Of a stretch of DNA of 64,000 nucleotides, positions 42,046 through 51,187 are shown piece by piece (position 1 is the first letter of the stretch; each line of letters starts with the position of its first letter). The notes beneath the pieces were generated by a model that had not been told where the DNA came from, did no database searches, and saw only the letters and a list, made by a program, of their open reading frames with translations. Source of the stretch: JAKOWB01 sp038363005 (GTDB lineage: Bacteria; Pseudomonadota; Alphaproteobacteria; Kiloniellales; JACOMY01); assembly GCA_038363005.1 (NCBI GenBank), contig JBBQBI010000012.1:60858-124857 (forward strand), written 5' to 3'. Position numbers and translations under genes: made by a program.

Positions 42046-43158
42046 ATGGCTAAGCCAGAGCAGCGTCAGGGCAGGCCCCCCGGAGCAGCCGGGGTGGCGT
42101 CGCCATGTCTTGTCGGTCGCCGCCAGTGGCTGGCCGGCGCCGCGGGGCTGGGCCTAACCGCCCTGCTACCGCGGGCGCCGCGGGCGGAAACCAGCGGCGA
42201 CGTGGCCGCCACCAGCGAAGGCGATATCCGCTTCTTCCGCATCGGCACTGGTTCCACCGCCGGCACCTACTATCCGGTCGGTGGCCTGCTGGCCGCGGCG
42301 ATCAGCAATCCACCGGGCAGCCACCCCTGCAACGAAGGCGGCTCCTGCGGCGTGCCCGGGCTGCTGGCGGTGGCGCAGTCGACCAACGGCTCGGTCGACA
42401 ACGTCAAGCGCATGCTGGCCGGTAAGCTGGAGTCCGGCCTCTGCCAGGCCGATGTCGCCTTCTGGGCCGCCAGCGGCGAGGGCGTGTTCAAGGACCAGGG
42501 GCCGATCGACAGCCTGCGCGTCATCTCCAGTCTCTATCCCGAAGTGCTGCACCTGGTGGCGCATCGCCAGTCCGCCATCCGCTCGCTGGCCGATCTGAAG
42601 GGCAAGCGCGTCTCGCTGGACCGCGAGGGGTCTGGCACGCGGGTCGACGCGCTACTGCTGCTGGCCGCCGCTGGGCTGAAGCCCGGCAGCTACGAGGAGA
42701 TGCCGATGGGCGCCGCGCAGGCTGCCCAGGCACTGCGCGAGGAGACACTGGACGCCTTCTTCATGATGGCCGGCACGCCGGCCTCGGCGATCGCCGAGCT
42801 GGCCAGCGAAGGCCTCATGGACCTGGTGCCGATCGACGGTCCGGCGGTCGAGAAGCTGACCGCCGACTACCCCTTCTTCACCGTCGACGCGGTGACCGCC
42901 GGCACCTACATGAACGCCGGGCAGACGCCGACCCTGTCGGTGCGCGCGCTCTGGCTGGTCTCGGCCTCGGTCGATGCCGAGCTGGTCTATCAGATCACCG
43001 CCGCGCTGTGGCACCCGACGACCCGCGAGCTGCTCGACATGGGACACATCAAGGCCCGCTCGATCCGCCTGGAAACGGCGCTGAGCGGCGTCACCCAGCC
43101 GCCGCTGCACGAGGGCGCGCTGCGCTGGTACCGCGAGGCCGGGATCGAGGGTCTTTAG
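42046..43158 (+). CDS. TAXI-family TRAP transporter solute receptor
   Basis: A 370-residue periplasmic receptor. A Tat-like signal (VGRRQWLAGAAGLGLTALL, residues 23-41) precedes the mature sequence. TAXI hallmarks are 'FFRIGTGSTAGTYYPVGGLLAAAIS', 'QSTNGSVDNVKRMLAGKLESGLCQADVAF', 'LKGKRVSLDREGSGTRVDALLLLAAAGL' and 'DAFFMMAGTPASAIAEL'. Unlike the receptor at 1118-2251 it is a textbook TAXI protein, whose usual ligands are glutamate or small carboxylates. No fused permease (DctQM) gene is adjacent, so it is an orphan receptor or its permease is elsewhere. Confidence 0.92.
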   Translation: MAKPEQRQGRPPGAAGVASPCLVGRRQWLAGAAGLGLTALLPRAPRAETSGDVAATSEGDIRFFRIGTGSTAGTYYPVGGLLAAAISNPPGSHPCNEGGSCGVPGLLAVAQSTNGSVDNVKRMLAGKLESGLCQADVAFWAASGEGVFKDQGPIDSLRVISSLYPEVLHLVAHRQSAIRSLADLKGKRVSLDREGSGTRVDALLLLAAAGLKPGSYEEMPMGAAQAAQALREETLDAFFMMAGTPASAIAELASEGLMDLVPIDGPAVEKLTADYPFFTVDAVTAGTYMNAGQTPTLSVRALWLVSASVDAELVYQITAALWHPTTRELLDMGHIKARSIRLETALSGVTQPPLHEGALRWYREAGIEGL

Positions 43159-43161
43159 TCC

Positions 43162-43821
43162 TCAATGCCCCGGCAGCTCCGGCTCGTCCTGGGCCGGCGC
43201 GGACCAGTCGCGCAGCAGCGGCCAGTCCATCACGGCGTCGCGATAGGCAGCGGAAACCGCATCCAGTGCCACCCCATAGGTGACGAAGCGCGTCACCACC
43301 GGCGCGAAGAAGCAGTCGGCCAGCGTCGGCCGCCCGAACAGGAAGGGCCCGCCGCCCCGGCTGCCGAAGCGGCCGCGACAGTCTTGCCAGATCGCCTGGA
43401 TGCGGGCGATGTCCTCGGCCACGCCGGGGGCCAGGCCCTGGCCCGGCAGGCGGGCGATCAGGTCCATCGGCATGTGGTTGCGCAGTGCCTGGAAGCCGCT
43501 GTGCATCTCGGCCACCACCGAGAGGCAGAGCGCCAGCGCGTCGCCGTCGGCCGGCAGCAGGCCGGCCTTGGGATAGTGCCGCTCCAGGTAGAGCCCGATC
43601 GCCAGGGTGTCCCAGATGACGCGGCCCTGGTGGCGCAGCACCGGCACGCGGGCGGCCGGGTTGACCGCCAGCAGCTCGGCCCGCGTGGTGGGCGTGTCGA
43701 GCCAGATCATCTGTTCGGCCAGTGTCTCGCCGGCGCTGTCGGCGGCCAGGCGGGCGGCTAGCCAGCCGCGCAGCGACCAGGACGAATAGCGCTTGTTGCC
43801 GATGACGATGGACAGCGACAT
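43162..43821 (-). CDS. Glutathione S-transferase family protein (paralogue)
   Basis: A 219-residue cytosolic GST. The opening 'IGNKRYSSWSLRGWLAARL', 'NPAARVPVLRHQGRVIWDTLAIGLYL' and 'CLSVVAEMHSGFQALRNHMPMDL' parallel the GST at 265-921 over the whole length, so the two are paralogues. The C-terminal helical domain includes 'FLFGRPTLADCFFAPVVTRFVTY'. It is convergent with the TAXI receptor gene (3-bp gap) and divergent from the aminopeptidase gene. Confidence 0.88.
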   Translation of the reverse strand: MSLSIVIGNKRYSSWSLRGWLAARLAADSAGETLAEQMIWLDTPTTRAELLAVNPAARVPVLRHQGRVIWDTLAIGLYLERHYPKAGLLPADGDALALCLSVVAEMHSGFQALRNHMPMDLIARLPGQGLAPGVAEDIARIQAIWQDCRGRFGSRGGGPFLFGRPTLADCFFAPVVTRFVTYGVALDAVSAAYRDAVMDWPLLRDWSAPAQDEPELPGH

Positions 43822-43934
43822 GGGTTGCGACTCCGCCGTGGTTTGTCTCGCGCAGTCTTTTTCGGCAGGATGCCGGCCTGGTGCAAGCGCCGCCGGGGCA
43901 AGACAGCCATGAAGGGCGCGATGAGGATTCCCGC

Positions 43935-45338
43935 ATGCGGTTCCACCTGATCGACGAGGCCAAGGGCGCGACGCCCGTCATTCCGCTGACCGTCGCGGCG
44001 CTGACCGGCTGGCTGGAGGGGCAGGAGGCCGCGACCCGCGCCTGGGTGGTGGCCAACGGTTTCACCGCCCGGCCCGAATCGCGCCTGGCCCTGCCCGATG
44101 GCAAGGGCGGCATCGCCCAGCTCCTCTACGGCTTCGACCCGGCGGCCGGCGCGCTGGGCTTCGCCGCGCTGCCGGCCGGCCTGGTCGAAGGCAGCTACCG
44201 GATCGAGGCGCGGCTCGACGCCGCGATGGCCGGCGACATCGCGCTGGGCTGGGGCCTCGCGACCTATACCTTCGACCGCTACAAGAAGATCGAGCGGCCC
44301 AAGGCAAAGCTGGTCTGGCCCAAGGGCGCGCCGCGCGACGCGGTGAAGCGCACGCTGGCCGGCATCTTCCTGGCGCGCGACCTGATCAACACCCCGGCCG
44401 AGCACCTGGGGCCGGCGGAGCTGGCGGCGGCGGCCGAGAGCCTGGCGAAGAAGCACAAGGCCAAGCTGAAGCTGACGGTCGGCGATGAGCTGCTGAAAAA
44501 GAACTTCCCGCTGATCCACGCCGTCGGCCGCGCCGCGTCGCGCGCGCCGCGGCTGATCGACCTCAGCTGGGGCAAGAGCGGGCCCAAGGTCACGCTGGTC
44601 GGCAAGGGCGTCTGCTTCGACTCCGGCGGCCTCGACCTCAAGGGCGCCGAGGGCATGAAGCTGATGAAAAAGGACATGGGCGGCGCGGCGCATGTCCTGG
44701 CGCTGGCCGGCATGATCATGGACGCCAAGCTGCCGCTGCGGCTGCGCCTGCTGGTACCGGCGGTGGAGAACGCGGTCTCTGGCAACGCCTTCCGGCCGCT
44801 CGATGTCATCAAGTCGCGCCAGGGCCTGACGGTGGAGATCGGCAACACCGACGCCGAGGGCCGGCTGATCCTGGCCGACGCCCTGGCGCTGGCGGTGGAG
44901 GACAAGCCCGACCTGATCCTCGACTTCGCCACGCTGACCGGCGCGGCGCGCGTCGCGCTGGGCACCGAGCTGCCGGCGCTCTTCGCCAACAACGACGCGA
45001 CGGCGGAGGCGCTGCTCAGTGCCGGCAAACGTCTGTCCGACAATCTCTGGCGCCTGCCGCTGTGGCGGCCCTATCGGCGGCTGATCGATTCCAAGGTGGC
45101 CGACATCAACAACGCCGGCGAGGGCGGCTATGGCGGCGCCATCACCGCGGCGCTGTTCCTGCAGGACTTCGTGCCGGACGAGATTCCCTGGGCGCACCTC
45201 GACCTGATGGCCTGGAACCTGACGGCGCGCCCCGGGCGGCCGGTCGGTGGCGAGGCCATGGGGCTGCGCGCGGCCTATGCTATGATCGAAACCCTTGCCG
45301 GGGCGGGCGGTCGCAAAGCGGGTACGCGTCGACACTAA
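43935..45338 (+). CDS. Leucyl aminopeptidase (M17) family protein
   Basis: A 467-residue cytoplasmic dimetal aminopeptidase. The C-terminal catalytic domain has 'VTLVGKGVCFDSGGLDLKGAEGMKLMKKDMGGAAHVLALAGMI' with metal ligands Lys and Asp, and the signature 'NTDAEGRLILADALALA' (N-T-D-A-E-G-R-L), then 'DFATLTGAARVALG'. The N-terminal domain is shorter and poorly conserved, as in PepB/PepA-like relatives. ATG 43935 follows TGAGGA by 7 bp. It hydrolyses N-terminal residues from peptides; the exact preference is unknown. A universal-stress gene starts 35 bp downstream. Confidence 0.92.
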   Translation: MRFHLIDEAKGATPVIPLTVAALTGWLEGQEAATRAWVVANGFTARPESRLALPDGKGGIAQLLYGFDPAAGALGFAALPAGLVEGSYRIEARLDAAMAGDIALGWGLATYTFDRYKKIERPKAKLVWPKGAPRDAVKRTLAGIFLARDLINTPAEHLGPAELAAAAESLAKKHKAKLKLTVGDELLKKNFPLIHAVGRAASRAPRLIDLSWGKSGPKVTLVGKGVCFDSGGLDLKGAEGMKLMKKDMGGAAHVLALAGMIMDAKLPLRLRLLVPAVENAVSGNAFRPLDVIKSRQGLTVEIGNTDAEGRLILADALALAVEDKPDLILDFATLTGAARVALGTELPALFANNDATAEALLSAGKRLSDNLWRLPLWRPYRRLIDSKVADINNAGEGGYGGAITAALFLQDFVPDEIPWAHLDLMAWNLTARPGRPVGGEAMGLRAAYAMIETLAGAGGRKAGTRRH

Positions 45339-45373
45339 AGCCAAAGCAGAAACGAAGAGGGGGTTAGGTGGCG

Positions 45374-45817
45374 ATGTTCAAGAACATCCTCTGCGCGATG
45401 GACGGCTCCGAACACTCGCTGCGCGCGGCCGATCAGGCCTCGGGACTGGCGGCGGGCTTTGGCGCCAAGCTGCATTTCCTGACCGTGACCCGCGAAATCA
45501 AGGTCAATGACGAGGTGCGCCGCTACCTGCAGATGGAGCAGCTGGCGGGCGAGCCGCAGTACGTGCTGGACGAGTATGCCGAGACCATCATGCGCAAGGC
45601 GCAGGAGCTGGCGCGCAAGGCCGGGGTGAAGGAGGTCGAGACGCTGGTGCGTGTCGGCCAGCCGGCCCGCACCATCGTGCAGGTGGCCGAGCAGCTGGAG
45701 GTCGACACCATCGTCATGGGCAGCCGTGGCCTGGGCGACCTGGAGGGTCTGCTGCTGGGCTCGGTGTCGCACAAGGTGGCCTCGTTGGCGAAGTGCACCT
45801 GCGTCACGGTGAAGTAG
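45374..45817 (+). CDS. Universal stress protein (UspA family)
   Basis: A 147-residue cytoplasmic protein with the Usp alpha/beta fold: 'NILCAMDGSEHSLRAADQASGLA' at the start and the ATP-binding C-terminal block 'DTIVMGSRGLGDLEGLLLGSVSHKVASLAKCTCVTVK', which has the G-x-x-G-x(9)-G-S pattern of ATP-binding members. AGAGGGGG is about 10 bp before ATG 45374; a GTG at 45368 is closer and less likely. It precedes a DJ-1/PfpI-type gene on the same strand, a common stress pairing. Confidence 0.92.
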   Translation: MFKNILCAMDGSEHSLRAADQASGLAAGFGAKLHFLTVTREIKVNDEVRRYLQMEQLAGEPQYVLDEYAETIMRKAQELARKAGVKEVETLVRVGQPARTIVQVAEQLEVDTIVMGSRGLGDLEGLLLGSVSHKVASLAKCTCVTVK

Positions 45818-45886
45818 CGGCGGAACGTTCGCGCGGCACGGGGGTTGGACTCATCAGGGGGCAGACATTCACCCTGAGGAGGTTCC

Positions 45887-46441
45887 ATGAAGACCGATGC
45901 CAAGATCCTAATCATCGCCACCAACGGCTTCGAGCAGTCGGAGCTCGAGGTGCCGCGCGACAAGCTGCGCGAAACCGGCGCGACCGTGCAGGTCGCCTCG
46001 CTCGACGGCAAGCCGATCCGCGGCTGGAAGGGCAAGGACTGGGGCGAGCAGGTGACCGCCGACCTGGCGATCCGCGATGCCGAGGTGGCCTCCTATGACG
46101 CCCTGGTCATCCCCGGCGGGCAGATCAATCCCGACCTGCTGCGCGTCGATGCCGACGCGATACGGGTAGTGAAGAGCTTCCTGCAGGCCGGCAAGACCGT
46201 GGCGGCGATCTGCCATGGCCCCTGGCTACTGGTTGAGGCCGATGCGCTGCGTGGCCGCCGCGCCACCTCCTACAAATCGATCCGCAAGGACCTGGAGAAC
46301 GCCGGCGCGCGCTGGCAGGACCAGGCCGTGGTCACCGACCGCGGTCTTATCACCAGCCGCTCGCCAGAGGATCTGGAACCCTTCGTCGCCAAGATCGTCG
46401 AGGAGGTGAACGAGGGCCGGAACAAGCGGACCGCCGCCTAG
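45887..46441 (+). CDS. DJ-1/PfpI family type 1 glutamine amidotransferase-like protein
   Basis: A 184-residue cytoplasmic protein. The nucleophile elbow is 'VAAICHGPWLLVEA' with Cys109 and His110, and 'DALVIPGGQINPDLLRVD' carries the family Glu/Asp region. The rest follows the flavodoxin-like PfpI fold. A GAGGAGG lies 5 bp before the start. Family members include stress-induced glyoxalase III/deglycase-type and protease-type proteins, so the biochemistry is uncertain. It is probably co-expressed with the universal stress gene. Confidence 0.9.
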   Translation: MKTDAKILIIATNGFEQSELEVPRDKLRETGATVQVASLDGKPIRGWKGKDWGEQVTADLAIRDAEVASYDALVIPGGQINPDLLRVDADAIRVVKSFLQAGKTVAAICHGPWLLVEADALRGRRATSYKSIRKDLENAGARWQDQAVVTDRGLITSRSPEDLEPFVAKIVEEVNEGRNKRTAA

Positions 46442-46488
46442 CGCTCGTCGTCCGCTGCGTCGGCGGCGGTCTGGCGCTATCTGGCTTG

Positions 46489-49053
46489 TCAGCGCCGCTT
46501 GGGGGGCTTCGTCCCCGGCTGGGTCGCGGGCAAGGGCCGTGCCGCCTTCGCCCAGCCGCGCCAGGGGTCTGGTGCCTTGGCCGCCAGCCGGTCGCCCAGG
46601 TTGGCGACAGTGAACTGGTCGGGCCGCAGGCCCTGCTCCAGCTCTTCCCAGGTGACCGGCAGGGCCACCGTGGCGGCCGGTCGGGCGCGGGTGGAGTGGG
46701 GCGCCACCGCGGTGGCACCACGGCCGTTGCGCAGGTAGTCGATGAAGATGCGACCGTGGCGCCGCCGCTTGCTCATGCTGGCGGTGAAGCGCTCGGGAAA
46801 ATCGCTGGCCAGCGCGCTAGCGAAGTCGCGGGCGAAGCTCTTGACCTGCGTCCAGTCGGCCGCTGGCCGCAAGGGGGCGATCACATGCAGGCCCTTGCCG
46901 CCGGTCAACTTGAGCAGCGCGCCGAGCTTCAGTGCCTTCAGCCGCTGGCGGATCTCCTGCGCCGCCTCAACCACCGCCTCCCAGGGCAGGCCGCTGTCGG
47001 GGTCGAGGTCGAAGACCAGCTGGTCGGGGCGCTCCATGTCCTTCAGCGTGCAGCCCCAGAGGTGGATTTCCACCACGCCGAACTGCACCAGCGCCGCCAG
47101 ATCGTCGAAGTCAGCGATGGAGATCAGGCCCTTGTCGTCGGCCGGGTCGGCGAAGCGGCCCAGGCGCGCCGGCATGCCGCGCGAGACGTGCTTCTGGAAG
47201 AAGCTCTCGCCTGCCAGGCCGTCGGGCGCACGCAGCAGGCTCAGCGGCCGCCCGACGACGAAGCGCCGCATCAGCGGCCAGACCATGGCGTAGTAGTCCA
47301 GCAGGCCTTGCTTGGTGACACCGGCCTGTGGCCAGAGCAGGCGGTCGGGATGGGTCAGGGGCGTGGTGCTCTGCACGGCGTGCTGCCTCCCGCTGCCGGT
47401 AGCGTCCGGCGCTGTTTCCCGCACTACCTCGGCCGCCGGCTTGTCTTCGCGCAGCCCGATGAAGGCAGCCTGGCGCAGCAGCCCACCAGCGGTCCAGGCG
47501 CGGAACGCGACCTCGGCGACCAGCGTCGGCTGCACCCAGACGATACCCTTCTCGCGGTGGTCGGCGAAGGGCGACGCGGCCTGGCGCAGGCGATCGAGGC
47601 GGCGCTTCAGCGCGGTTGCCGTGCGCGTCGCGAAGCCGGTGCCGACCCGGCCGGCGTGGTGCAGCCGGCCGTCCTGCCAGTAGCCGAGGAGCAGCGATCC
47701 CAGGCCGCCGCGCGCCGTGTCCGAGGGCTGGTAGCCGGCAACGACGAACTCCTGCCGCAGGGTGCATTTGGATTTCACCCAGTCGCCGTTGCGGCCGCTG
47801 CGATAGCGCGACTGCCGGCGCTTCGATACCAGGCCTTCGAGACCGAGACGGCAGGCGTGCTCCAGCAGTCGGCCTTCGCTCTCCGGGAAGTCCTCGCTGA
47901 AGCGCAGGCGCCGTTCCGGCCCGGCAGCCTGCTGCAGCAGCGCTGCCAGCTTGGCCTTGCGCTCGACCAACGGACGGGCGCGCAGGTCGCGGCCGTCAAG
48001 CCACAGCAGGTCGAAGACGTAGTAGACCATGCGTGCGTGGCGCCCTTCGGCCAGGTCGGCCTGCAGCTGGCCGAAGTCCGCCAGGCCGGTGGCGTCCGGC
48101 ACCACCACCTCGCCGTCCAGTGCGGCGCTGCGACAGGGCAGGGCCTCCAGCGCCTGGCGCAAGGCATTGCCGAAGCGTGGCGTCCAGTCCTGCCCACTGC
48201 GTGTCAGCAACCGTGCCACACCGCCGCCGATCAGCGCCTGCAGGCGGTAGCCGTCGAACTTCACCTCGTGCAGCCACTGCGGCCCGCTGGGGGTAGGTCC
48301 CAGCTGGGCCAGCGCCGGTGGCACAAAGTCCGGCGCCGCGCTGGAGCGGCCGCCACGACGTGCGGTTGGCTCCGGCGTGGTGGCAGCGCGGCTGCGCGGG
48401 CGCCGCGCCGTACGGGGTGGGGTCTTGTCCTTGTCGACTGTCTCGGCCGGCGGCGCGCCCTCGGCCAGTTCCTGCAGGGTGCGACCGCTAGCGACCGAGC
48501 GGCGGGCCTGGCGAGTGATCGCCGCCGCCGCGCCGGCGCGGGCCGCGGCGTCCTCGGCCTTGATCAGCAGCCAGTTGGCGCGGCGCTCGCCCTTGCGCGG
48601 CTTCAGGCGCACCAGATGCCAGCCGCCGGTCAGCTTCTCGCCCTGCAAGGTGAAGGAGAGGTGGCCCTTGGCCAGCGCGGCATCGACAGGCCCCTCCGGC
48701 TGCCAGGTGCCGCGATCCCACAGCACCACGGTGCCGCCGCCGTATTCGCCCTTGGGAATCGTCCCCTCGAAGCTGCCGTAGTCCAGCGGGTGGTCCTCCA
48801 CCTGCACCGCCAGGCGCTTGTCGTGTGGATTCAGGCTGGGGCCGCGAGTCACCGCCCAGGACAGCAGCACGCCATCGTGTTCCAGCCGCAGGTCGTAGTG
48901 CAGCCGGCGCGCGGCGTGCTCGTGCATGACAAAGCGGCCGCCAGTCGCCTGGGCTGTCGCTGGGGCCTTCGCGGCGCGCCGCCGCGGCTTGCCGGCGGGC
49001 TCGGCAGTGACTGCGAAGTCGCGCTTGGTGCGATAGGGGGCGAGCCGATCCAT
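46489..49053 (-). CDS. ligD: Multifunctional DNA ligase D (PE-ligase-polymerase)
   Basis: An 854-residue protein for bacterial non-homologous end joining. The 3'-phosphoesterase domain is at residues 35-150, with 'HEHAARRLHYDLRLEHDG' and 'GEYGGGTVVLWDRG'. The ATP-dependent ligase domain has its adenylated Lys265 in 'HEVKFDGYRLQ', with 'GLEGLVSKRRQSRYRSGRNGDWVKSKC' as later motifs. The primase-like polymerase domain (about residues 555-830) has 'VFDLDPDSGLPW' and 'LLKLTGGKGLHVIAPL'. The linkers are basic and Pro/Ala-rich. ATG 49053 was chosen at the start of conserved sequence; the frame continues 138 bp upstream without homology and overlaps the histidine kinase end. No ku gene is visible in the window. 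Confidence 0.95.
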   Translation of the reverse strand: MDRLAPYRTKRDFAVTAEPAGKPRRRAAKAPATAQATGGRFVMHEHAARRLHYDLRLEHDGVLLSWAVTRGPSLNPHDKRLAVQVEDHPLDYGSFEGTIPKGEYGGGTVVLWDRGTWQPEGPVDAALAKGHLSFTLQGEKLTGGWHLVRLKPRKGERRANWLLIKAEDAAARAGAAAAITRQARRSVASGRTLQELAEGAPPAETVDKDKTPPRTARRPRSRAATTPEPTARRGGRSSAAPDFVPPALAQLGPTPSGPQWLHEVKFDGYRLQALIGGGVARLLTRSGQDWTPRFGNALRQALEALPCRSAALDGEVVVPDATGLADFGQLQADLAEGRHARMVYYVFDLLWLDGRDLRARPLVERKAKLAALLQQAAGPERRLRFSEDFPESEGRLLEHACRLGLEGLVSKRRQSRYRSGRNGDWVKSKCTLRQEFVVAGYQPSDTARGGLGSLLLGYWQDGRLHHAGRVGTGFATRTATALKRRLDRLRQAASPFADHREKGIVWVQPTLVAEVAFRAWTAGGLLRQAAFIGLREDKPAAEVVRETAPDATGSGRQHAVQSTTPLTHPDRLLWPQAGVTKQGLLDYYAMVWPLMRRFVVGRPLSLLRAPDGLAGESFFQKHVSRGMPARLGRFADPADDKGLISIADFDDLAALVQFGVVEIHLWGCTLKDMERPDQLVFDLDPDSGLPWEAVVEAAQEIRQRLKALKLGALLKLTGGKGLHVIAPLRPAADWTQVKSFARDFASALASDFPERFTASMSKRRRHGRIFIDYLRNGRGATAVAPHSTRARPAATVALPVTWEELEQGLRPDQFTVANLGDRLAAKAPDPWRGWAKAARPLPATQPGTKPPKRR

Positions 49054-49105
49054 AGGCAAGGCAACGCCCCGGCGGCGCGGCCGTTCCCGCGCTGTCGCGG
49101 CTGGT

Positions 49106-50461
49106 CTAGAGCGGCAGGCGCAGGCGCGCGCGCAGGCCGCCGCCGGGTGCCGCTTCCAGGGTGACGTCGCCACCGTGGCCGCGCGCCACATCGCGGGCGA
49201 TGGTCAGGCCCAGGCCGGCACCGCCGCGGTTCGGATCGCGGCCGGCTTCCAGCCGGAAGAAGGGCTTGAACACGATCTCGCGCTGCGCCGCCGGAATGCC
49301 GGGCCCGTTGTCGTCGACGGTGATCTCCACCCGGTCGGGCAGGGCAGTCAGGGTCAGCTCGACCGCGGTGCCGTGGCGCAGGCCGTTCTCCACCAGATTG
49401 GCCAGGGCCCGCTTCACCGCCGCCGGGCGAAGAGTCAGGCGCAGCGGCGGGCCGCCGACAAAGAGCACCTGGCGACCGCCGCGCGCCGCCTGCTCGGTCA
49501 CCTCGGCGACCAGCGCGGTCAGGTCGACCTCGGCCAGCGGCTCCGGCCCCTCGCCGCGGGCGAAGGCCAGGTAGCCCTCGATCATATGTTCCATCTCGGT
49601 GGCGTCGGCGGCCAGGCTGTCGCGCGTCGGCCCCGGCGGCATCAGCGCCAGCTCCAGCTTCATGCGCGTCAGCGGCGTGCGCAGGTCGTGGCTGACGCCG
49701 GCCAGCATGGCGGTGCGCTGCTCGATCTGCCGCTTGATGCGGGCCCGCATCAGCAGGAAGGCGCTGGCTGCCTGGCGCACCTCGGTGGCGCCTTCCAGGC
49801 GGAAGTTCTTCACGTCGCGGCCCTTGCCGAAGGACTCGGCCACCTCGGCCAGGCGACGGATCGGCCGCACCTGGTTGCGCATGAAGATGACGGCGACGGC
49901 GAACAGGATGATCGAGGCGCCGACCATCCAGATGACGAAGATGTAGGTGGTGTCGCTGAACAGCTGCTCGCGCCGCACCAGCACGCGCAACACGCCCTGG
50001 GGCAGCTGCACGCGGATCTCGACGTCGAGCGGCAGGGAATCGGCGTCGATGGTGAAGAGGCGGCGCAACCGGGCATAGAGCGCGTTCGACAGGTGCTCTT
50101 CCAGCAGCGTGTCGCGCGGCGGCTTGAGGTCGGGCGGCAGGCTGGTGCCTTCTTCCAGCGACAGGCGGAACTGCAGCGTGCGCTCGGCCAGCGCGAAGAT
50201 GTAGACCCGGTCCTCCGGCGTGTCGGCGCGCTTCAGCATCTCGATGATGGTGGCGACGCCGCCGGCGATGCCCTGCGCCAGGCGCTTGGTGATGACGTCG
50301 TAGTGGCGGTCGAAGAAGAACCAGGTGGCGGCGATCTGCAGCAGCACCAGCGGCGCCAGGATGATCAGCAGTGAACGGCCGAGCAGGCGGCGCGGCAGGA
50401 TGCGCTTCAGCAGCGAGGGGCTGGACAGCGCGGCGGAGCTGGGCTGGGTCGGCTCGGCCAC
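49106..50461 (-). CDS. Sensor histidine kinase (EnvZ/OmpR-type partner)
   Basis: A 451-residue membrane kinase. Two membrane segments (about residues 31-50 and 172-194) flank a periplasmic domain of about 120 residues. HAMP follows ('VRPIRRLAEVAESFGKGRDVKNF'), then the phosphoacceptor helix 'AGVSHDLRTPLTRMKLEL' with His258 and the ATPase domain with N box 'LVENGLRHG', G1 'VDDNGPGIP' and G2 'GGAGLGLTIARDVARGHGG'. Its stop is 52 bp from ligD and its start 18 bp from the response regulator stop, so the pair is an operon. By comparison with EnvZ it is expected to sense envelope or osmotic state; this is inference. Confidence 0.93.
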   Translation of the reverse strand: MAEPTQPSSAALSSPSLLKRILPRRLLGRSLLIILAPLVLLQIAATWFFFDRHYDVITKRLAQGIAGGVATIIEMLKRADTPEDRVYIFALAERTLQFRLSLEEGTSLPPDLKPPRDTLLEEHLSNALYARLRRLFTIDADSLPLDVEIRVQLPQGVLRVLVRREQLFSDTTYIFVIWMVGASIILFAVAVIFMRNQVRPIRRLAEVAESFGKGRDVKNFRLEGATEVRQAASAFLLMRARIKRQIEQRTAMLAGVSHDLRTPLTRMKLELALMPPGPTRDSLAADATEMEHMIEGYLAFARGEGPEPLAEVDLTALVAEVTEQAARGGRQVLFVGGPPLRLTLRPAAVKRALANLVENGLRHGTAVELTLTALPDRVEITVDDNGPGIPAAQREIVFKPFFRLEAGRDPNRGGAGLGLTIARDVARGHGGDVTLEAAPGGGLRARLRLPL

Positions 50462-50479
50462 CTCAGGTCCCTCCCGCGG

Positions 50480-51166
50480 TCATTCGGCCAACAGCACGTA
50501 GCCGGTGCCGCGCACGGTCTGCAGCCAGCGCGGGAAGCGCGGGTCGGCCTCGATCTTCTTGCGCAGGCGGGTCATCTGCACGTCGACGCTGCGCAGGTTG
50601 TCGGCCAGCGTGCCGGCGGCCAGCGCCTCGCGCGTCACCGGCTGGCCGGCCTGGCGGGCGAGCTGCGCCAGCATCTGGCTCTCCGCCTCGGTCAGGTAGA
50701 TGAACTCGCCGTTGCGGGTCAGCTCCTCGCGGCCCAGGTCGAAGGCGAAGGGGCCGAAGCCGACGCGGGTGCCGGCGGGCAGCGTGGCGATCGGCCGGGC
50801 GCGCCGCAGGATGGCATTGATGCGCAGCACCAGCTCGCGCGGCTCGAAGGGCTTGGCCAGGTAGTCGTCGGCGCCGGCGGTCAGCCCGGCGATGCGATCG
50901 TCCGGCTCGCCCTTGGCCGACAGCAGCAGGATCGGCGTGCCGCCCTGCTCGCGCAGGCGCTGCGTCAGCTCCAGGCCGCTGGCGCCGGGCAGCATGATGT
51001 CGAGCACCAGCAGGTCGAAGACCATGGCCTCGCTCTTGGCTTCGGCCTCCTCGGCGTCGCCGGCGGTGGTGACGCGGAAGCCCTCGCCGGTCAGGTAGCG
51101 GCGCAGCAGGTCGCGCAGGCGCTGGTCGTCGTCGACCACCAGCAGATGGGGCTGCGAATCCGACAT
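50480..51166 (-). CDS. petR: OmpR/PhoB-type response regulator (PetR-like)
   Basis: A 228-residue two-domain regulator. The receiver has 'VVDDDQRLRDLLRRYL', phosphorylated Asp56 in 'DLLVLDIMLPG', and the Lys in 'AKPFEPREL'. The C-terminal winged helix has 'VDVQMTRLRKKIEADPRFPRWLQTVRGTGYVL', the DNA-recognition and wing pattern of the OmpR group. Immediately downstream is the kinase, and upstream is a MarR gene 21 bp away, the order called petP-petR in purple bacteria. The symbol is from that synteny, not from sequence comparison. Confidence 0.82.
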   Translation of the reverse strand: MSDSQPHLLVVDDDQRLRDLLRRYLTGEGFRVTTAGDAEEAEAKSEAMVFDLLVLDIMLPGASGLELTQRLREQGGTPILLLSAKGEPDDRIAGLTAGADDYLAKPFEPRELVLRINAILRRARPIATLPAGTRVGFGPFAFDLGREELTRNGEFIYLTEAESQMLAQLARQAGQPVTREALAAGTLADNLRSVDVQMTRLRKKIEADPRFPRWLQTVRGTGYVLLAE

Positions 51167-51187
51167 GCTGTCAGCTCCCTGGCGTGG

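Noticed and set aside
46486..49164. 892-codon forward frame opposite ligD
   Set aside because: LigD has all catalytic motifs on the other strand. The forward frame has shadow composition.
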